NCBI RefSeq assembly: GCF_003248605.1
Contig: NZ_QFPF01000139.1
Span: 1 to 7,844 of the forward strand
DNA from: Microbacterium sp.
GTDB lineage: Bacteria; Actinomycetota; Actinomycetes; Actinomycetales; Microbacteriaceae
DNA: 7,844 nt
Direction of reading: 5' to 3'
Under the pieces are notes generated by a model. It saw only the letters and a program-made list of their open reading frames with translations, did no database searches and was not told the DNA's origin. This document shows, one piece after another, positions 1 through 6,015 of this stretch. Position 1 is the first letter of the stretch; the number at the start of each line of letters is the position of its first letter. Position numbers and translations under genes: made by a program.

Positions 1-333
1 AACCGTCGTCGAGTCGCCCACGATCGTCTGACCGGGACCGGCCCCGAGGGTCTGCGCCGCGATCCGGTCACCGAGCGTGAGCGGCAGATCGAACCAGCCC
101 TCGCCCCATCCGCGGATCAGGCGGGTCCCCCAGTCGCCGCGCACGAAGGCGGCCAGACGCTCCTCGAGCACGCGCGGGGGCCGGCCGAGCGAGTTGCCGT
201 CGAGGTAGGCGGCGACGGCCGGGTCGTCCGAGGCCACGAACCGCTCTCGGAAGGTCGCGAGCGGATCGTGCGCGTCGAGGTCGACGGCGGCGAGGGATGC
301 TGTCGACGGTGGGCGGGTGTCGATCGAGGTCAT
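1..333 (-). CDS. kynU: Kynureninase, N-terminal 111 residues (cut by left window edge)
   Basis: Kynureninase is a cytoplasmic PLP enzyme that cleaves L-kynurenine to anthranilate and L-alanine (or 3-hydroxykynurenine to 3-hydroxyanthranilate). The reading frame is open from an ATG at 333 to the left edge with no stop, giving 111 of the roughly 400-420 residues usual for the family. Visible family blocks are [11 protein letters not shown] (residues 43-53), [13 protein letters not shown] (72-84), LGDRIA (87-92) and VGDSTTV (105-111), the last leading into the PLP-phosphate binding region. The ATG overlaps the kynA stop as ATGA, which fixes the start and implies translational coupling; no strong ribosome site precedes it. 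The PLP lysine and the rest of the fold lie outside the window, so integrity cannot be judged. The pairing with kynA makes the assignment firm. Confidence 0.93.
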   Translation of the reverse strand, partial: MTSIDTRPPSTASLAAVDLDAHDPLATFRERFVASDDPAVAAYLDGNSLGRPPRVLEERLAAFVRGDWGTRLIRGWGEGWFDLPLTLGDRIAAQTLGAGPGQTIVGDSTTV

Positions 334-1187
334 GATCGTCCGATCTCGGTGCGAACCGCGAACAGTTCGGGAAAGAAGGTGAGGGAGAGCGCGCGCTGGA
401 GGAAGTCCACGCCGCTCGATCCGCCGGTGCCCGTCTTCATGCCGATCGTGCGCTGCACGGTGCGCAGATGCCGGAATCGCCACGTCTGGAAGTTGTCCTC
501 CACGTCGACGAGCTCCTCGCATGCCTCATAGGCGGCCCAGTGTTCGGCCTCGTTCTCGTAGATGTGCTGGAACACGCTGACGAGCTCGGGGGTGAAGACG
601 TGGGCGACGGTGACATCGCGCTGGAGCAGCGCCTCCGGCACCGCATGTCCACGACGGGAGAGGTAGCGCAGGAACTCGTCGTACAGGCTCGGCGCTTCGA
701 GGGTCTGCTGCAGCATGGCCCGCGCGCCCGGCTCGCCGTCGAAGACCTCGAGCATCCGTGCGTGCTTGTTTCCGAGGATGAATTCCACGGCGCGGTACTG
801 AGCCGACTGGAAGCCGGAGGAGTTGGCGAGGAAGTCGCGGAACTGCGCGTACTCGCTCGGGGTCAGCGTGGCGAGCACCGACCACTGCTCGGTCATCGAC
901 TTCTGGATGTGCTTGACGCGGGCGATCTTCTTCAGCGCGGACGCGAGATCGTCCGCCGCGAGCGCCGAGCACGCGGCCCTCAGCTCATGCAGCACGAGCT
1001 TGAGCCAGAGCTCGGTCGTCTGGTGCTGGATGATGAACAGCAGCTCGTCGTGGTGCTCGGGGCGCGACTGCGGATGCTGCGCCGAGAGGAGCGTGTCGAG
1101 CGCGAGGTATGACCCGTAGGTCATCTGCTCGCGCAGGTCGGTCACGATCCCGGACTCGATGTCGCGCGTGTTGGCCTCGATACCCAT
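330..1187 (-). CDS. kynA: Tryptophan 2,3-dioxygenase
   Basis: This haem dioxygenase inserts O2 across the indole C2-C3 bond of L-tryptophan to give N-formylkynurenine, the first step of the kynurenine pathway. The protein is 285 residues, normal for bacterial TDO. Near the N-terminus is [13 protein letters not shown] (residues 22-34), followed by [20 protein letters not shown] (45-64), in which His55 matches the distal active-site histidine of the family. The C-terminal part carries [14 protein letters not shown], where His240 is the expected proximal haem ligand, and GTGGSSG (253-259), whose Thr254 sits at the position that contacts the tryptophan amino group. The positions match Xanthomonas TDO numbering as I recall it. 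The frame extends upstream to 1301, but the ATG at 1187 has an AGGAGG 7 bases before it and starts where family homology begins. It shares ATGA with kynU. A 97-base leader separates it from the ABM gene. Confidence 0.97.
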   Translation of the reverse strand: MGIEANTRDIESGIVTDLREQMTYGSYLALDTLLSAQHPQSRPEHHDELLFIIQHQTTELWLKLVLHELRAACSALAADDLASALKKIARVKHIQKSMTEQWSVLATLTPSEYAQFRDFLANSSGFQSAQYRAVEFILGNKHARMLEVFDGEPGARAMLQQTLEAPSLYDEFLRYLSRRGHAVPEALLQRDVTVAHVFTPELVSVFQHIYENEAEHWAAYEACEELVDVEDNFQTWRFRHLRTVQRTIGMKTGTGGSSGVDFLQRALSLTFFPELFAVRTEIGRS

Positions 1188-1284
1188 TCCGGCACCTCCT
1201 CTCGGCGTGCGGTCGTCACCGTCACGAGCGCTGTGTTGCGCAAGCGTGACGACCGTGTTGATTATGAAATAATACCCCGACGAC
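1188..1284 (-). promoter_or_regulatory. kynA leader with AT-rich palindrome and inverted repeats
   Basis: This is the longest non-coding gap in the window. It contains an AT-rich perfect inverted repeat, ATTAT-GAA-ATAAT (1261-1273), in otherwise GC-rich DNA. On the minus strand this supplies two -10-like hexamers, TATTAT (1269-1274) and CATAAT (1261-1266), but I see no good -35. Below it, CGTCACG (1220-1226) pairs with CGTGACG (1245-1251). An overlapping pair GTCGTCAC (1212-1219) and GTGACGAC (1246-1253) uses nearly the same right arm, so the two pairings are mutually exclusive. The 8-base palindrome TTGCGCAA lies between the arms at 1236-1243. An internal promoter with an operator, or a folded leader, would let kynAU be controlled apart from the upstream genes. 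This is inference from symmetry and base composition only. Confidence 0.45.
1195..1200 (-). promoter_or_regulatory. Ribosome binding site of kynA (decides the start)
   Basis: On the minus strand the sequence AGGAGG lies 7 bases upstream of the ATG at 1187. This is the best Shine-Dalgarno match in the window. It argues against the longer reading frame that could begin at 1301, whose extra 38 residues fall in the non-coding leader. Confidence 0.85.
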
Positions 1285-1581
1285 TCAGTCGCCGACGACA
1301 TCCACCACGTACTTGGTGAACGTCGGCGGAGCCGTCGCCGCGCCCGAGATGAACGTCGTCCACTCCTGCACGTGCGGCTGCTGCGTGTGCACCGCGTGCG
1401 CCTCGGTCGGCTCCCAGACCTCGATCAGACGCAAGAAGTCCGGCTCCGACACGTTCCAGGAGAGGTTGTACTCGAGACAGCCTTCTTCGGCGAGGCACGC
1501 CTGCTGGAAGGCGATCGCGGCGGTCACGACCTCGTCGCGACGGGTGGGGTCGACGGGGATGCCGCCATAGACGTACAGCAT
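1285..1581 (-). CDS. ABM-fold small monooxygenase (putative quinol monooxygenase-like)
   Basis: This 98-residue protein has the size and pattern of the antibiotic biosynthesis monooxygenase (ABM, YgiN-like) family. These are dimeric alpha-beta barrels that oxidise quinols or polyketide-type aromatics without a bound cofactor, or bind haem or other small ligands. Visible signs are a short N-terminal strand with GGIPVDP, a central helix ([20 protein letters not shown]), and the characteristic run from the [11 protein letters not shown] strand to an [11 protein letters not shown] helix with conserved histidines. The start ATG has AGAAGGAG 5 bases upstream (1587-1594). It lies 60 bases after the LLM oxidoreductase and 97 bases before kynA, so it probably belongs to the same transcript. 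Its substrate cannot be read from sequence; an aromatic intermediate of the locus is plausible. A non-enzymatic role is also possible for this fold. Confidence 0.85.
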   Translation of the reverse strand: MLYVYGGIPVDPTRRDEVVTAAIAFQQACLAEEGCLEYNLSWNVSEPDFLRLIEVWEPTEAHAVHTQQPHVQEWTTFISGAATAPPTFTKYVVDVVGD

Positions 1582-1600
1582 GATTTCTCCTTCTGGGGTC

Positions 1601-1616
1601 CTCGCGCACGCGCGAG
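1601..1616. repeat. Short GC-rich hairpin in the LLM-ABM gap
   Basis: CTCGCG and CGCGAG form a perfect 6-base inverted repeat around CACG (extendable to 7 base pairs with a 2-base loop), in the 60-base gap between the LLM gene and the ABM gene. There is no T-tract after it in the direction of transcription, so it does not look like an intrinsic terminator. It may only mark a processing point, or be chance in GC-rich DNA. Confidence 0.3.
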
Positions 1617-1641
1617 ATCGGGGGTGGTGGGGCGGCTACGG

Positions 1642-2649
1642 CTAGAGCATGCCGCGCAGGACGGGGAGCACGCGCTCGCCGAGCAGACGGAGGGACGCCG
1701 CGATGTCGGGGCCCATCGGCGGGCCGAATGAGATGTGGCGCGCTCCCGCCTCGATGAGAGCGCCGCACTGCTCGATCACGTCGTCGACGCCGCCGACGAT
1801 GCCCAGGCGCATCATGTCGTCGGTCACCGAGGCGATCGCCTCGTCGGTGCGACCCTCGAGCATCAGCTGCTGGGTACGGGCGAACTCATCGGGATCCATG
1901 TCGTTCTGACGCAACGCCTCCACCGACAGCGATCCGCTGTACTCGGCGATGTGGTGAGCCATCAGGCGCCGGGCTTCGGCCCGGTCATCGGCGATCGAGA
2001 CCCATACGCAGGCGGCGACGTCGAGATCATCGACGCTGCGGCCCGCCCGTGCGGCGCCCGTCTGCAGCTGGGTGATGACGTTGAAGACGTGCGTGGGCGG
2101 CAGGCACAGGGGCAACGCGCCGTCCGCGTATCGACCGGTCATCTCGAGCATCTTCGGTCCCATCGCCCCGACGTACACGGGGGTGGGACGCCAATGTTTC
2201 AGCACGGCCTGCTCAGTCCAGCCCTCACGCGCGCCGGGGACTCCCGCGGGGGAGCGCCCGTTCACGAGTTCCTTGATGGCCACGACCGCCTCGCGGGTGC
2301 GCTTGACCGGCGAGTCGGGCTGGATGCCGGCCCACGAGAAGAACACCTCCGACCCGGCGCCGAGGCCGAGGAGGAACCGGTCCCCGGACAGATCCTGCAA
2401 TCCGGAGGCGAACATGGCGATCTGAGCGGGATGCAGGGTGACAGGGTCGATCACCCCCGATCCGAACTTGATGCGCGACGTGCGCATCGCGATCGCGGCC
2501 AGTTGCACGAGTCCCGGCCTGCCGAACACGTCGTTTCCGGTCCAGACCTGATCGAAGCCCATCTCCTCGGCGAAGACGGCGCGGTCGGCGAGGTCGGACA
2601 CGCCCAGCGGCGATCCGATGCGCGCACTGAAGGTCACGGGGCGGTTCAT
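1642..2649 (-). CDS. LLM-class flavin-dependent oxidoreductase (F420/methylene-H4MPT reductase-like)
   Basis: This 335-residue protein belongs to the bacterial luciferase-like TIM-barrel family. Such enzymes use FMN or coenzyme F420 to reduce or monooxygenate substrates. Family features include the N-terminal strand with FAEEMGFDQVWTGND (residues 26-40), a FGSGVIDPVTLHPAQIA stretch (62-78), DRFLLGLGAGS (90-100), RPTPVYVGAMGP near mid-protein, and the C-terminal HISFGPPMGPD (305-315). The last is typical of the branch containing methylene-tetrahydromethanopterin reductase and its actinobacterial relatives, which favours F420 over FMN, though this is not certain. The frame is open upstream to 2745, but the ATG at 2649 overlaps the preceding stop (ATGA), has GAGGAG 5 bases upstream, and begins at family homology. 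It follows the broken TIGR04076 gene directly. In this operon it is a candidate oxygenase or reductase for an aromatic or heterocyclic intermediate. Confidence 0.88.
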   Translation of the reverse strand: MNRPVTFSARIGSPLGVSDLADRAVFAEEMGFDQVWTGNDVFGRPGLVQLAAIAMRTSRIKFGSGVIDPVTLHPAQIAMFASGLQDLSGDRFLLGLGAGSEVFFSWAGIQPDSPVKRTREAVVAIKELVNGRSPAGVPGAREGWTEQAVLKHWRPTPVYVGAMGPKMLEMTGRYADGALPLCLPPTHVFNVITQLQTGAARAGRSVDDLDVAACVWVSIADDRAEARRLMAHHIAEYSGSLSVEALRQNDMDPDEFARTQQLMLEGRTDEAIASVTDDMMRLGIVGGVDDVIEQCGALIEAGARHISFGPPMGPDIAASLRLLGERVLPVLRGML

Positions 2650-2768
2650 GAATTCTCCTCGGCCGAGTCGGGCGCCCTCGAGAGCCGCATCCAGAGCGCT
2701 TCGGGCGGGTCGGGGCACTGCATCAGGGGTGCGGAATCGAGCCACTCGTCGACCGTGCCGAATATCAT
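2646..2768 (-). CDS. C-terminal fragment of a TIGR04076-like protein (40 residues)
   Basis: If it begins at the ATG at 2768, this frame gives MIFGTVDEWLDSAPLM, then the conserved CPDPPEALWMRL block (cysteine at residue 18) and an acidic tail ending EENS. The frame is open further upstream to 2936, but that part reads antisense to family sense and lies over the N-terminal fragment in another frame, so it is not taken as coding. No clear independent ribosome site precedes the ATG; reinitiation after the N-terminal fragment would be needed. It overlaps the LLM start as ATGA (2646-2649). Confidence 0.45.
   Translation of the reverse strand: MIFGTVDEWLDSAPLMQCPDPPEALWMRLSRAPDSAEENS
2655..2660 (-). 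promoter_or_regulatory. Ribosome binding site of the LLM gene (decides the start)
   Basis: GAGGAG on the minus strand lies 5 bases before the ATG at 2649 and inside the last codons of the preceding short frame. It supports the 335-residue start and rejects the upstream ATG at 2745, whose extra 32 residues (low complexity, Arg/Ala-rich) are out-of-frame reading of the broken TIGR04076 gene. Confidence 0.8.
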
Positions 2769-2884
2769 GCGCTGGCCACCGTCGAGAGGCCCTCCGGACC
2801 CACCTCGAACCAGTCGCCGCGCTTCATGTCGCACGCCGAGTAGTTCATCGACTCGACCGTGCAGCGCACGCGGTGCGCGGTCAC
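2765..2884 (-). CDS. N-terminal fragment of a TIGR04076-like protein (39 residues)
   Basis: The frame starts at a GTG that overlaps the stop of the intact TIGR04076-type gene (GTGA, 2881-2884). It ends at a TGA overlapping the ATG of the C-terminal fragment (ATGA, 2765-2768). It contains the N-terminal strand and the GDWFEV turn of the family, then departs after PEGLS. Whether a 39-residue product is stable, or translation merely couples expression of downstream genes, cannot be told. See the pseudogene entry for the pair. Confidence 0.5.
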   Translation of the reverse strand: MTAHRVRCTVESMNYSACDMKRGDWFEVGPEGLSTVASA

Positions 2885-3204
2885 GAGCTCGCCCCCGCAT
2901 CGGCAGACTCGTACACGGCCTCGACGCGCATGACAAGGTTCTCCTCCGCGTCGGGTCCGCAGATCCAGGGCTTGCGTACGAGCCAGCTGTCGGCGGGCAG
3001 GTCCGCCTGGCGCATCACGACCACGGGGAACACCGCGGCGAGCGCGTACGGGCAGAATCCCTGACCGGGAGGCAGGATGAGTCGAGAGCCGTGCACCTCG
3101 AACCAGTCCCCGACGCGGGTCGCTCCGCGCGGCTTGTCGATGCGCTCGACCGTCACGCGCACCCTGTCGCTTCCCGGCGAGATCGCGGCGACGGGGGCGT
3201 TCAC
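2881..3204 (-). CDS. TIGR04076-type small conserved protein
   Basis: The 107-residue protein matches, from memory, the small TIGR04076 family, which has no firmly established biochemical role that I know. It has VRVTVERID (residues 15-23), VGDWFEV (31-37), then PPGQGFCPYALAAVFP around Cys51, and a C-terminal ICGPDAEENLVMRVE block with Cys82. The two conserved cysteines in GFCP and CxPD contexts suggest ligand or metal contact, or simply structure. There is no signal peptide or membrane segment, so it should be cytoplasmic. The GTG start at 3204 overlaps the stop of the upstream monooxygenase (GTGA). A longer frame to 3399 exists, but its extra residues are Arg-rich out-of-frame reading of that monooxygenase. 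Its place between oxygenase genes suggests a helper or substrate-handling role, which is inference only. Confidence 0.75.
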   Translation of the reverse strand: MNAPVAAISPGSDRVRVTVERIDKPRGATRVGDWFEVHGSRLILPPGQGFCPYALAAVFPVVVMRQADLPADSWLVRKPWICGPDAEENLVMRVEAVYESADAGASS

Positions 3205-4448
3205 CGCAGAGCCTCGTCCCACGCGGGATCGTCGGGGATGGTAAAACCCAGGCCGGGATTCTCGAGAGCGGCCGCGGCCGCCGCGCCGAGGTGCGCTCGA
3301 CGGGTTCCGGCGTGCGCGAGCGCGCTCATCCCGTCGCGGATCACCCGCTGGATCGGATTGCGGTCGAGGATGTAGGTCGCCGAGGCCACCTCCATGCACA
3401 GCGACATCGCGCGCCGCAGCGCGTTCGCCGCTGCCGCGTTCGCCGCAGTCATCCGCGCGCGCTGGAGGGGGGTCAGGCCCAGGCCGGGCGTGAAGATGAT
3501 CTCGTCGGTGAGCCGTGCGACCTCGCGCACTCCCGCGTAGGCAAAATCGACCTCGGCCATGGCCTCGCCGAGGGCCTGCTTGGTGGCGGCATCCACCTTC
3601 GCCGCGGACGCCCCGCCCATGCGGTCGCGAACGAACTCGCCGGCGATCTGCACCGCGTGGCGGGCGACGCCCAGCACCACACCGGTGAGGGCGAAGTGCG
3701 AGATGCCGACGCTCTTGTTGAGCGGGTCCGCCGAGGGGTCGTCGACTGCCTCGCGGTCGAAGGCGTGATGCTCGGGCACGAACGCCGGCTCCGTGATCGC
3801 ATAGGATGTGCTGCCCGATCCCCGAACCCCGAGCACCTGCCAGTCATCGGCGACCTCGATGGATGGGCGCGGGAGCCAGAGACCCAGGTGCGCCTGTTTG
3901 CCGTCCGCGCCGAGGACGGGTGCGCCACCCTCGAAGACCTCGGCACCGCCGATGATGTGCACGGCGCTGTAACTGCCACTGCCCCATCCCCATCGTCCCG
4001 TCACGAGATAGCCTCCGTCGACGCGCTCCGCGCGGCCGCGGGGATGAAACGCCCCGCTGGTGGGGGTGTCTCGCGTGGGATACAAGTCCGCGTAGGCGGC
4101 ATCGCCCAGCCGTCCCGCGTAGTAGCCGGTGGCGTTGAGCACACCGACGTTCCAGCCGGCGGATGCATCGACCGCTGCGATCAGGGCGGTGACCTCGACC
4201 TGCTGTGCCAGCCCCATCTCGACGCCCCCGCGAAAGGCGGGGAATGCCATCTGGAACACGCCCGCCGCACGCATGGCCGCCGCGGCGCGGGGAGTCAACC
4301 GCGCCGCCTGCTCGATCTCGTCGGCCTCTTCGGCGATCAGCGGGAGGAGGTCGTGCGCGTTGGCGATGATCGCCTCGGCAGTCTCGGGAGCGCGCAGGCC
4401 GAACACCGCCGGGTCGGCGTCCGCCGCCTGAGTCTGAGTGGATGTCAT
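3201..4448 (-). CDS. Acyl-CoA dehydrogenase-fold flavin-dependent monooxygenase
   Basis: This 415-residue protein has the acyl-CoA dehydrogenase fold of the group D flavin monooxygenase branch (relatives include HsaA, DszC and IacA/IifC-type aromatic or indole hydroxylases). These use reduced flavin from a separate reductase to hydroxylate aromatic or heterocyclic substrates. Order of features: an N-terminal helical domain with LTPRAAAAMRAAGVF (51-65); DASAGWNVGVLNATGYYAG (94-112) at the flavin side; PTSGAFHPRGRA (129-140) opening the central beta domain; GVRGSGSTSY in the beta domain; PLNKSVGISHF; and a C-terminal helical domain with RVIRDGMSALAHAGTRRAHLG. The RxxRD...H pattern there is usual in the hydroxylase branch. 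The ATG at 4448 has AAAGGA 6 bases upstream. It lies 21 bases after the SDR and overlaps the TIGR04076 gene. A plain acyl-CoA dehydrogenase is less likely but not excluded. The substrate is unknown. Confidence 0.85.
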   Translation of the reverse strand: MTSTQTQAADADPAVFGLRAPETAEAIIANAHDLLPLIAEEADEIEQAARLTPRAAAAMRAAGVFQMAFPAFRGGVEMGLAQQVEVTALIAAVDASAGWNVGVLNATGYYAGRLGDAAYADLYPTRDTPTSGAFHPRGRAERVDGGYLVTGRWGWGSGSYSAVHIIGGAEVFEGGAPVLGADGKQAHLGLWLPRPSIEVADDWQVLGVRGSGSTSYAITEPAFVPEHHAFDREAVDDPSADPLNKSVGISHFALTGVVLGVARHAVQIAGEFVRDRMGGASAAKVDAATKQALGEAMAEVDFAYAGVREVARLTDEIIFTPGLGLTPLQRARMTAANAAAANALRRAMSLCMEVASATYILDRNPIQRVIRDGMSALAHAGTRRAHLGAAAAAALENPGLGFTIPDDPAWDEALR

Positions 4449-4469
4449 GCCAGTTCCTTTCGGTGTCGT

Positions 4470-5225
4470 TCAGGCCGCGATCGGCTCGCCGCCGGTGACC
4501 CACACGGTCTGACCCGTGATCGCGCCGGCCGCGGCGAGATCACCGACCGCGCGTGCGACCTCGGCGGGGGTGGGGAAGGCTCCCAGGGCGGTGCGCTCGA
4601 GCAGCCGCGCGGACAGCGCGGCACGCTCGGGGTCGAGCGCCTCGGCATCGGCCGGGTCGACGACCCGACCGGGAGCGACGATGTTCGCGGTGATCCCCGC
4701 GCGTCCCTCCTCGAGCGCCAGGTAGCGCGTGAGCACGGATGCCGCCGCCTTGGCGGCTCCGTACGCACCGAAACCCGGGTGGGGACGCGCCATCAGGGCA
4801 CCCGATACGTAGACGATGCGTCCCCACGCGGTCTCGCGCATGGCCGGAAGCACGCGCGAGACGAGTGCCGCGTGCGCCGCCACCGACGCGAACTGCACAT
4901 CGAGATCGGCTCGCGACAGATCGGCCACGCGCACGATTCTGCTCTCGGCGTGGACCGTGTTCACCAGAACGCCGGGCGCCCCGAGCTCGCGTTCGACCGC
5001 GATCAGCGCGGCATCGAGCGACGCGTCGGATGCGAGATCGACCGGCACCGCGAGGGCCGGCGTCGGTAGCCCCGCCGCGAGGGCGGCCGCGTCGTCGCTG
5101 CGCGAACGGTAGAGAACGGCGATCCTGGCACCGCGCGCCGCCAGATCGATGCAGACCGCGCGCCCGATCGTGCCCGTGGCGCCCGCGACGATCGCCACGC
5201 GTCCCGCCAGATCGGCGTCGCTCAC
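4470..5225 (-). CDS. SDR-family oxidoreductase, divergent active site
   Basis: This 251-residue classical-size short-chain dehydrogenase/reductase normally performs NAD(P)-dependent alcohol/ketone chemistry in the cytoplasm. It has a Rossmann start [14 protein letters not shown] (residues 10-23) with the GxxGxxG-like nucleotide loop, a VDLAS turn (62-66), the YxxxK pair at Tyr155/Lys159 (GAYGAAK), and the C-terminal [13 protein letters not shown] typical of FabG-like members. Departures: the NNAG structural motif reads NTVH (89-92), the Asn of the catalytic tetrad (NLSS-like region) aligns with a non-Asn residue near 115, and the nearest serine (141) is 14 rather than 13 residues before the tyrosine. 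The GTG start at 5225 overlaps the ABC ATPase stop (GTGA). The frame is open much further upstream, but that is antisense-phase reading of the ATPase. It may reduce a keto product of the adjacent monooxygenase, as SDR partners do in indole-oxidation clusters; this is inference. Confidence 0.85.
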   Translation of the reverse strand: MSDADLAGRVAIVAGATGTIGRAVCIDLAARGARIAVLYRSRSDDAAALAAGLPTPALAVPVDLASDASLDAALIAVERELGAPGVLVNTVHAESRIVRVADLSRADLDVQFASVAAHAALVSRVLPAMRETAWGRIVYVSGALMARPHPGFGAYGAAKAAASVLTRYLALEEGRAGITANIVAPGRVVDPADAEALDPERAALSARLLERTALGAFPTPAEVARAVGDLAAAGAITGQTVWVTGGEPIAA

Positions 5226-5998
5226 CGGATGACCGCCGAGAGGAACTCCCGAGTGCGCTGCTGCTGCGGGGCATCGAGAACCGCCGCGGGCTCCCCCTGC
5301 TCGACGATCCGGCCGTCGGCCATGAAGACGACGCGGTCGGCGACCTCGCGGGCGAAACCCATCTCGTGGGTCACGACGACGATCGTCATGCCCGATGTGC
5401 GCACGAGATCCTTCATGACCTCGAGCACCTCGCCCACCAGCTCGGGGTCGAGCGCACTGGTCGGCTCGTCGAACAGCAGCACCTTGGGCGACATCGCGAC
5501 CGCGCGCGCGATCGCGACGCGCTGCTGCTGTCCGCCGGAGAGCTGCGAAGGGTAGAAGTCGGCACGCGCCGCAAGCCCCACCCGCTCCAGGATCGTGCGG
5601 GCTCGTGCGTGCGCCTCGGCCTTGGGAGTCTTCTTGATCTTGATCTGTGCGAAAGCGACGTTCTCGAGCGCCGTCATGTGCGGGAAGAGATTGAACTGCT
5701 GGAAGACCATGCCGATCTCCACCCGCTGGGCGCAGGCGTCCTTCTCCTTCATCTCGTGCAGCCGTCCGCGCCGCTCGCGATACCCGATGATGTCGCCGTC
5801 GACCCGGATCTGTCCGGTGTTGATCTCCTCGAGGTGGTTGAGGCATCGCAGCAGCGTGCTCTTGCCCGACCCCGAGGGCCCGATGATGCAGACCGTCTCG
5901 CCCTCGGTGATCTGCAGATCGATGTCGAACAGCACCTGGTTGTTGCCGAACCACTTGTCGACGCCGTCGACCTCGATCATGGGGTGCGCTGCGGTCAT
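5222..5998 (-). CDS. Amino-acid ABC transporter ATP-binding protein
   Basis: This 258-residue ATPase drives import with the permease encoded just upstream. All ABC motifs are present: Walker [10 protein letters not shown] (40-48), Q-loop [12 protein letters not shown] with Gln near 100, signature LSGGQQQR (153-160), Walker [15 protein letters not shown] (173-186) with Glu178, and the H-loop His211 in [10 protein letters not shown]. The FNLFPH and THEMGFA sequences are typical of the polar amino-acid (GlnQ/HisP) group. Slightly unusual is an insertion-like stretch, [17 protein letters not shown] (73-89), before the Q-loop; similar stretches occur in some family members. The chosen ATG at 5998 has GAAGGAG 5 bases upstream and follows the permease stop by 17 bases. 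The stop overlaps the SDR start. The actual substrate is not encoded in the ATPase; an amino acid is expected. Confidence 0.95.
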   Translation of the reverse strand: MTAAHPMIEVDGVDKWFGNNQVLFDIDLQITEGETVCIIGPSGSGKSTLLRCLNHLEEINTGQIRVDGDIIGYRERRGRLHEMKEKDACAQRVEIGMVFQQFNLFPHMTALENVAFAQIKIKKTPKAEAHARARTILERVGLAARADFYPSQLSGGQQQRVAIARAVAMSPKVLLFDEPTSALDPELVGEVLEVMKDLVRTSGMTIVVVTHEMGFAREVADRVVFMADGRIVEQGEPAAVLDAPQQQRTREFLSAVIR

Positions 5999-6003
5999 CG
6001 TCG

Positions 6004-6010
6004 CTCCTTC
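6004..6010 (-). promoter_or_regulatory. Ribosome binding site of the ABC ATPase (decides the start)
   Basis: GAAGGAG on the minus strand stands 5 bases before the ATG at 5998, in the 17-base gap after the permease stop. It selects this start over the frame that remains open far upstream inside the permease gene, and over the internal Met7. Confidence 0.8.
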
Positions 6011-6015
6011 GTCGC

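Larger units (their letters stand above)
2646..2884 (-). pseudogene. TIGR04076-like gene split into two frames with its centre missing
   Basis: Two short frames resemble the two ends of the complete TIGR04076-type protein encoded just upstream. The first (2765-2884, GTG start, 39 residues) reads VRCTVES near residue 6 and RGDWFEV at 22-28, matching VRVTVER and VGDWFEV of the neighbour. The second (2646-2768, 40 residues if begun at the overlapping ATG) carries VDEWLDS and QCPDPPEALWMRL, matching DSWLVRK and ICGPDAEENLVMRV. Between FEV and the second conserved cysteine the neighbour has 44 residues but the two frames together have 28. The section with the family GFCPYA cysteine motif is therefore absent and the frame changes. 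The simplest reading is an out-of-frame deletion of roughly 50 bases in a former tandem duplicate. Against simple decay, the halves meet in an ATGA overlap and the second half meets the LLM gene in another, so both could still be translated. Confidence 0.7.

Noticed and set aside
1188..1301. N-terminal extension of kynA to an ATG at 1301
   Set aside because: The added residues show no TDO homology, cover the palindromic leader and overlap the ABM gene end; the ATG at 1187 has a strong AGGAGG.
1601..1616. Rho-independent terminator between the LLM and ABM genes
   Set aside because: The hairpin is short and has no T-run in the direction of transcription.
2765..2768. Programmed ribosomal frameshift joining the two TIGR04076-like halves
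   Set aside because: No slippery heptamer is visible near the junction, and a frameshift would not restore the missing 16 or so central residues.
2769..2936. Upstream extension of the C-terminal TIGR04076-like frame to 2936 as a single 96-residue protein
   Set aside because: The first 56 residues are Arg-rich and sit over the family-like N-terminal fragment in another frame, so they are not the native coding phase.
1735..3375. Long plus-strand open frame (546 codons) opposite the LLM, TIGR04076 and monooxygenase genes
   Set aside because: It is Arg/Asp/His-rich with no recognisable domain and lies exactly antisense to genes with clear homology; a normal by-product of high GC.
3291..5069. 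Long plus-strand open frame (592 codons) opposite the monooxygenase and SDR
   Set aside because: Same antisense GC artefact; no motifs, no ribosome site, low-complexity composition.
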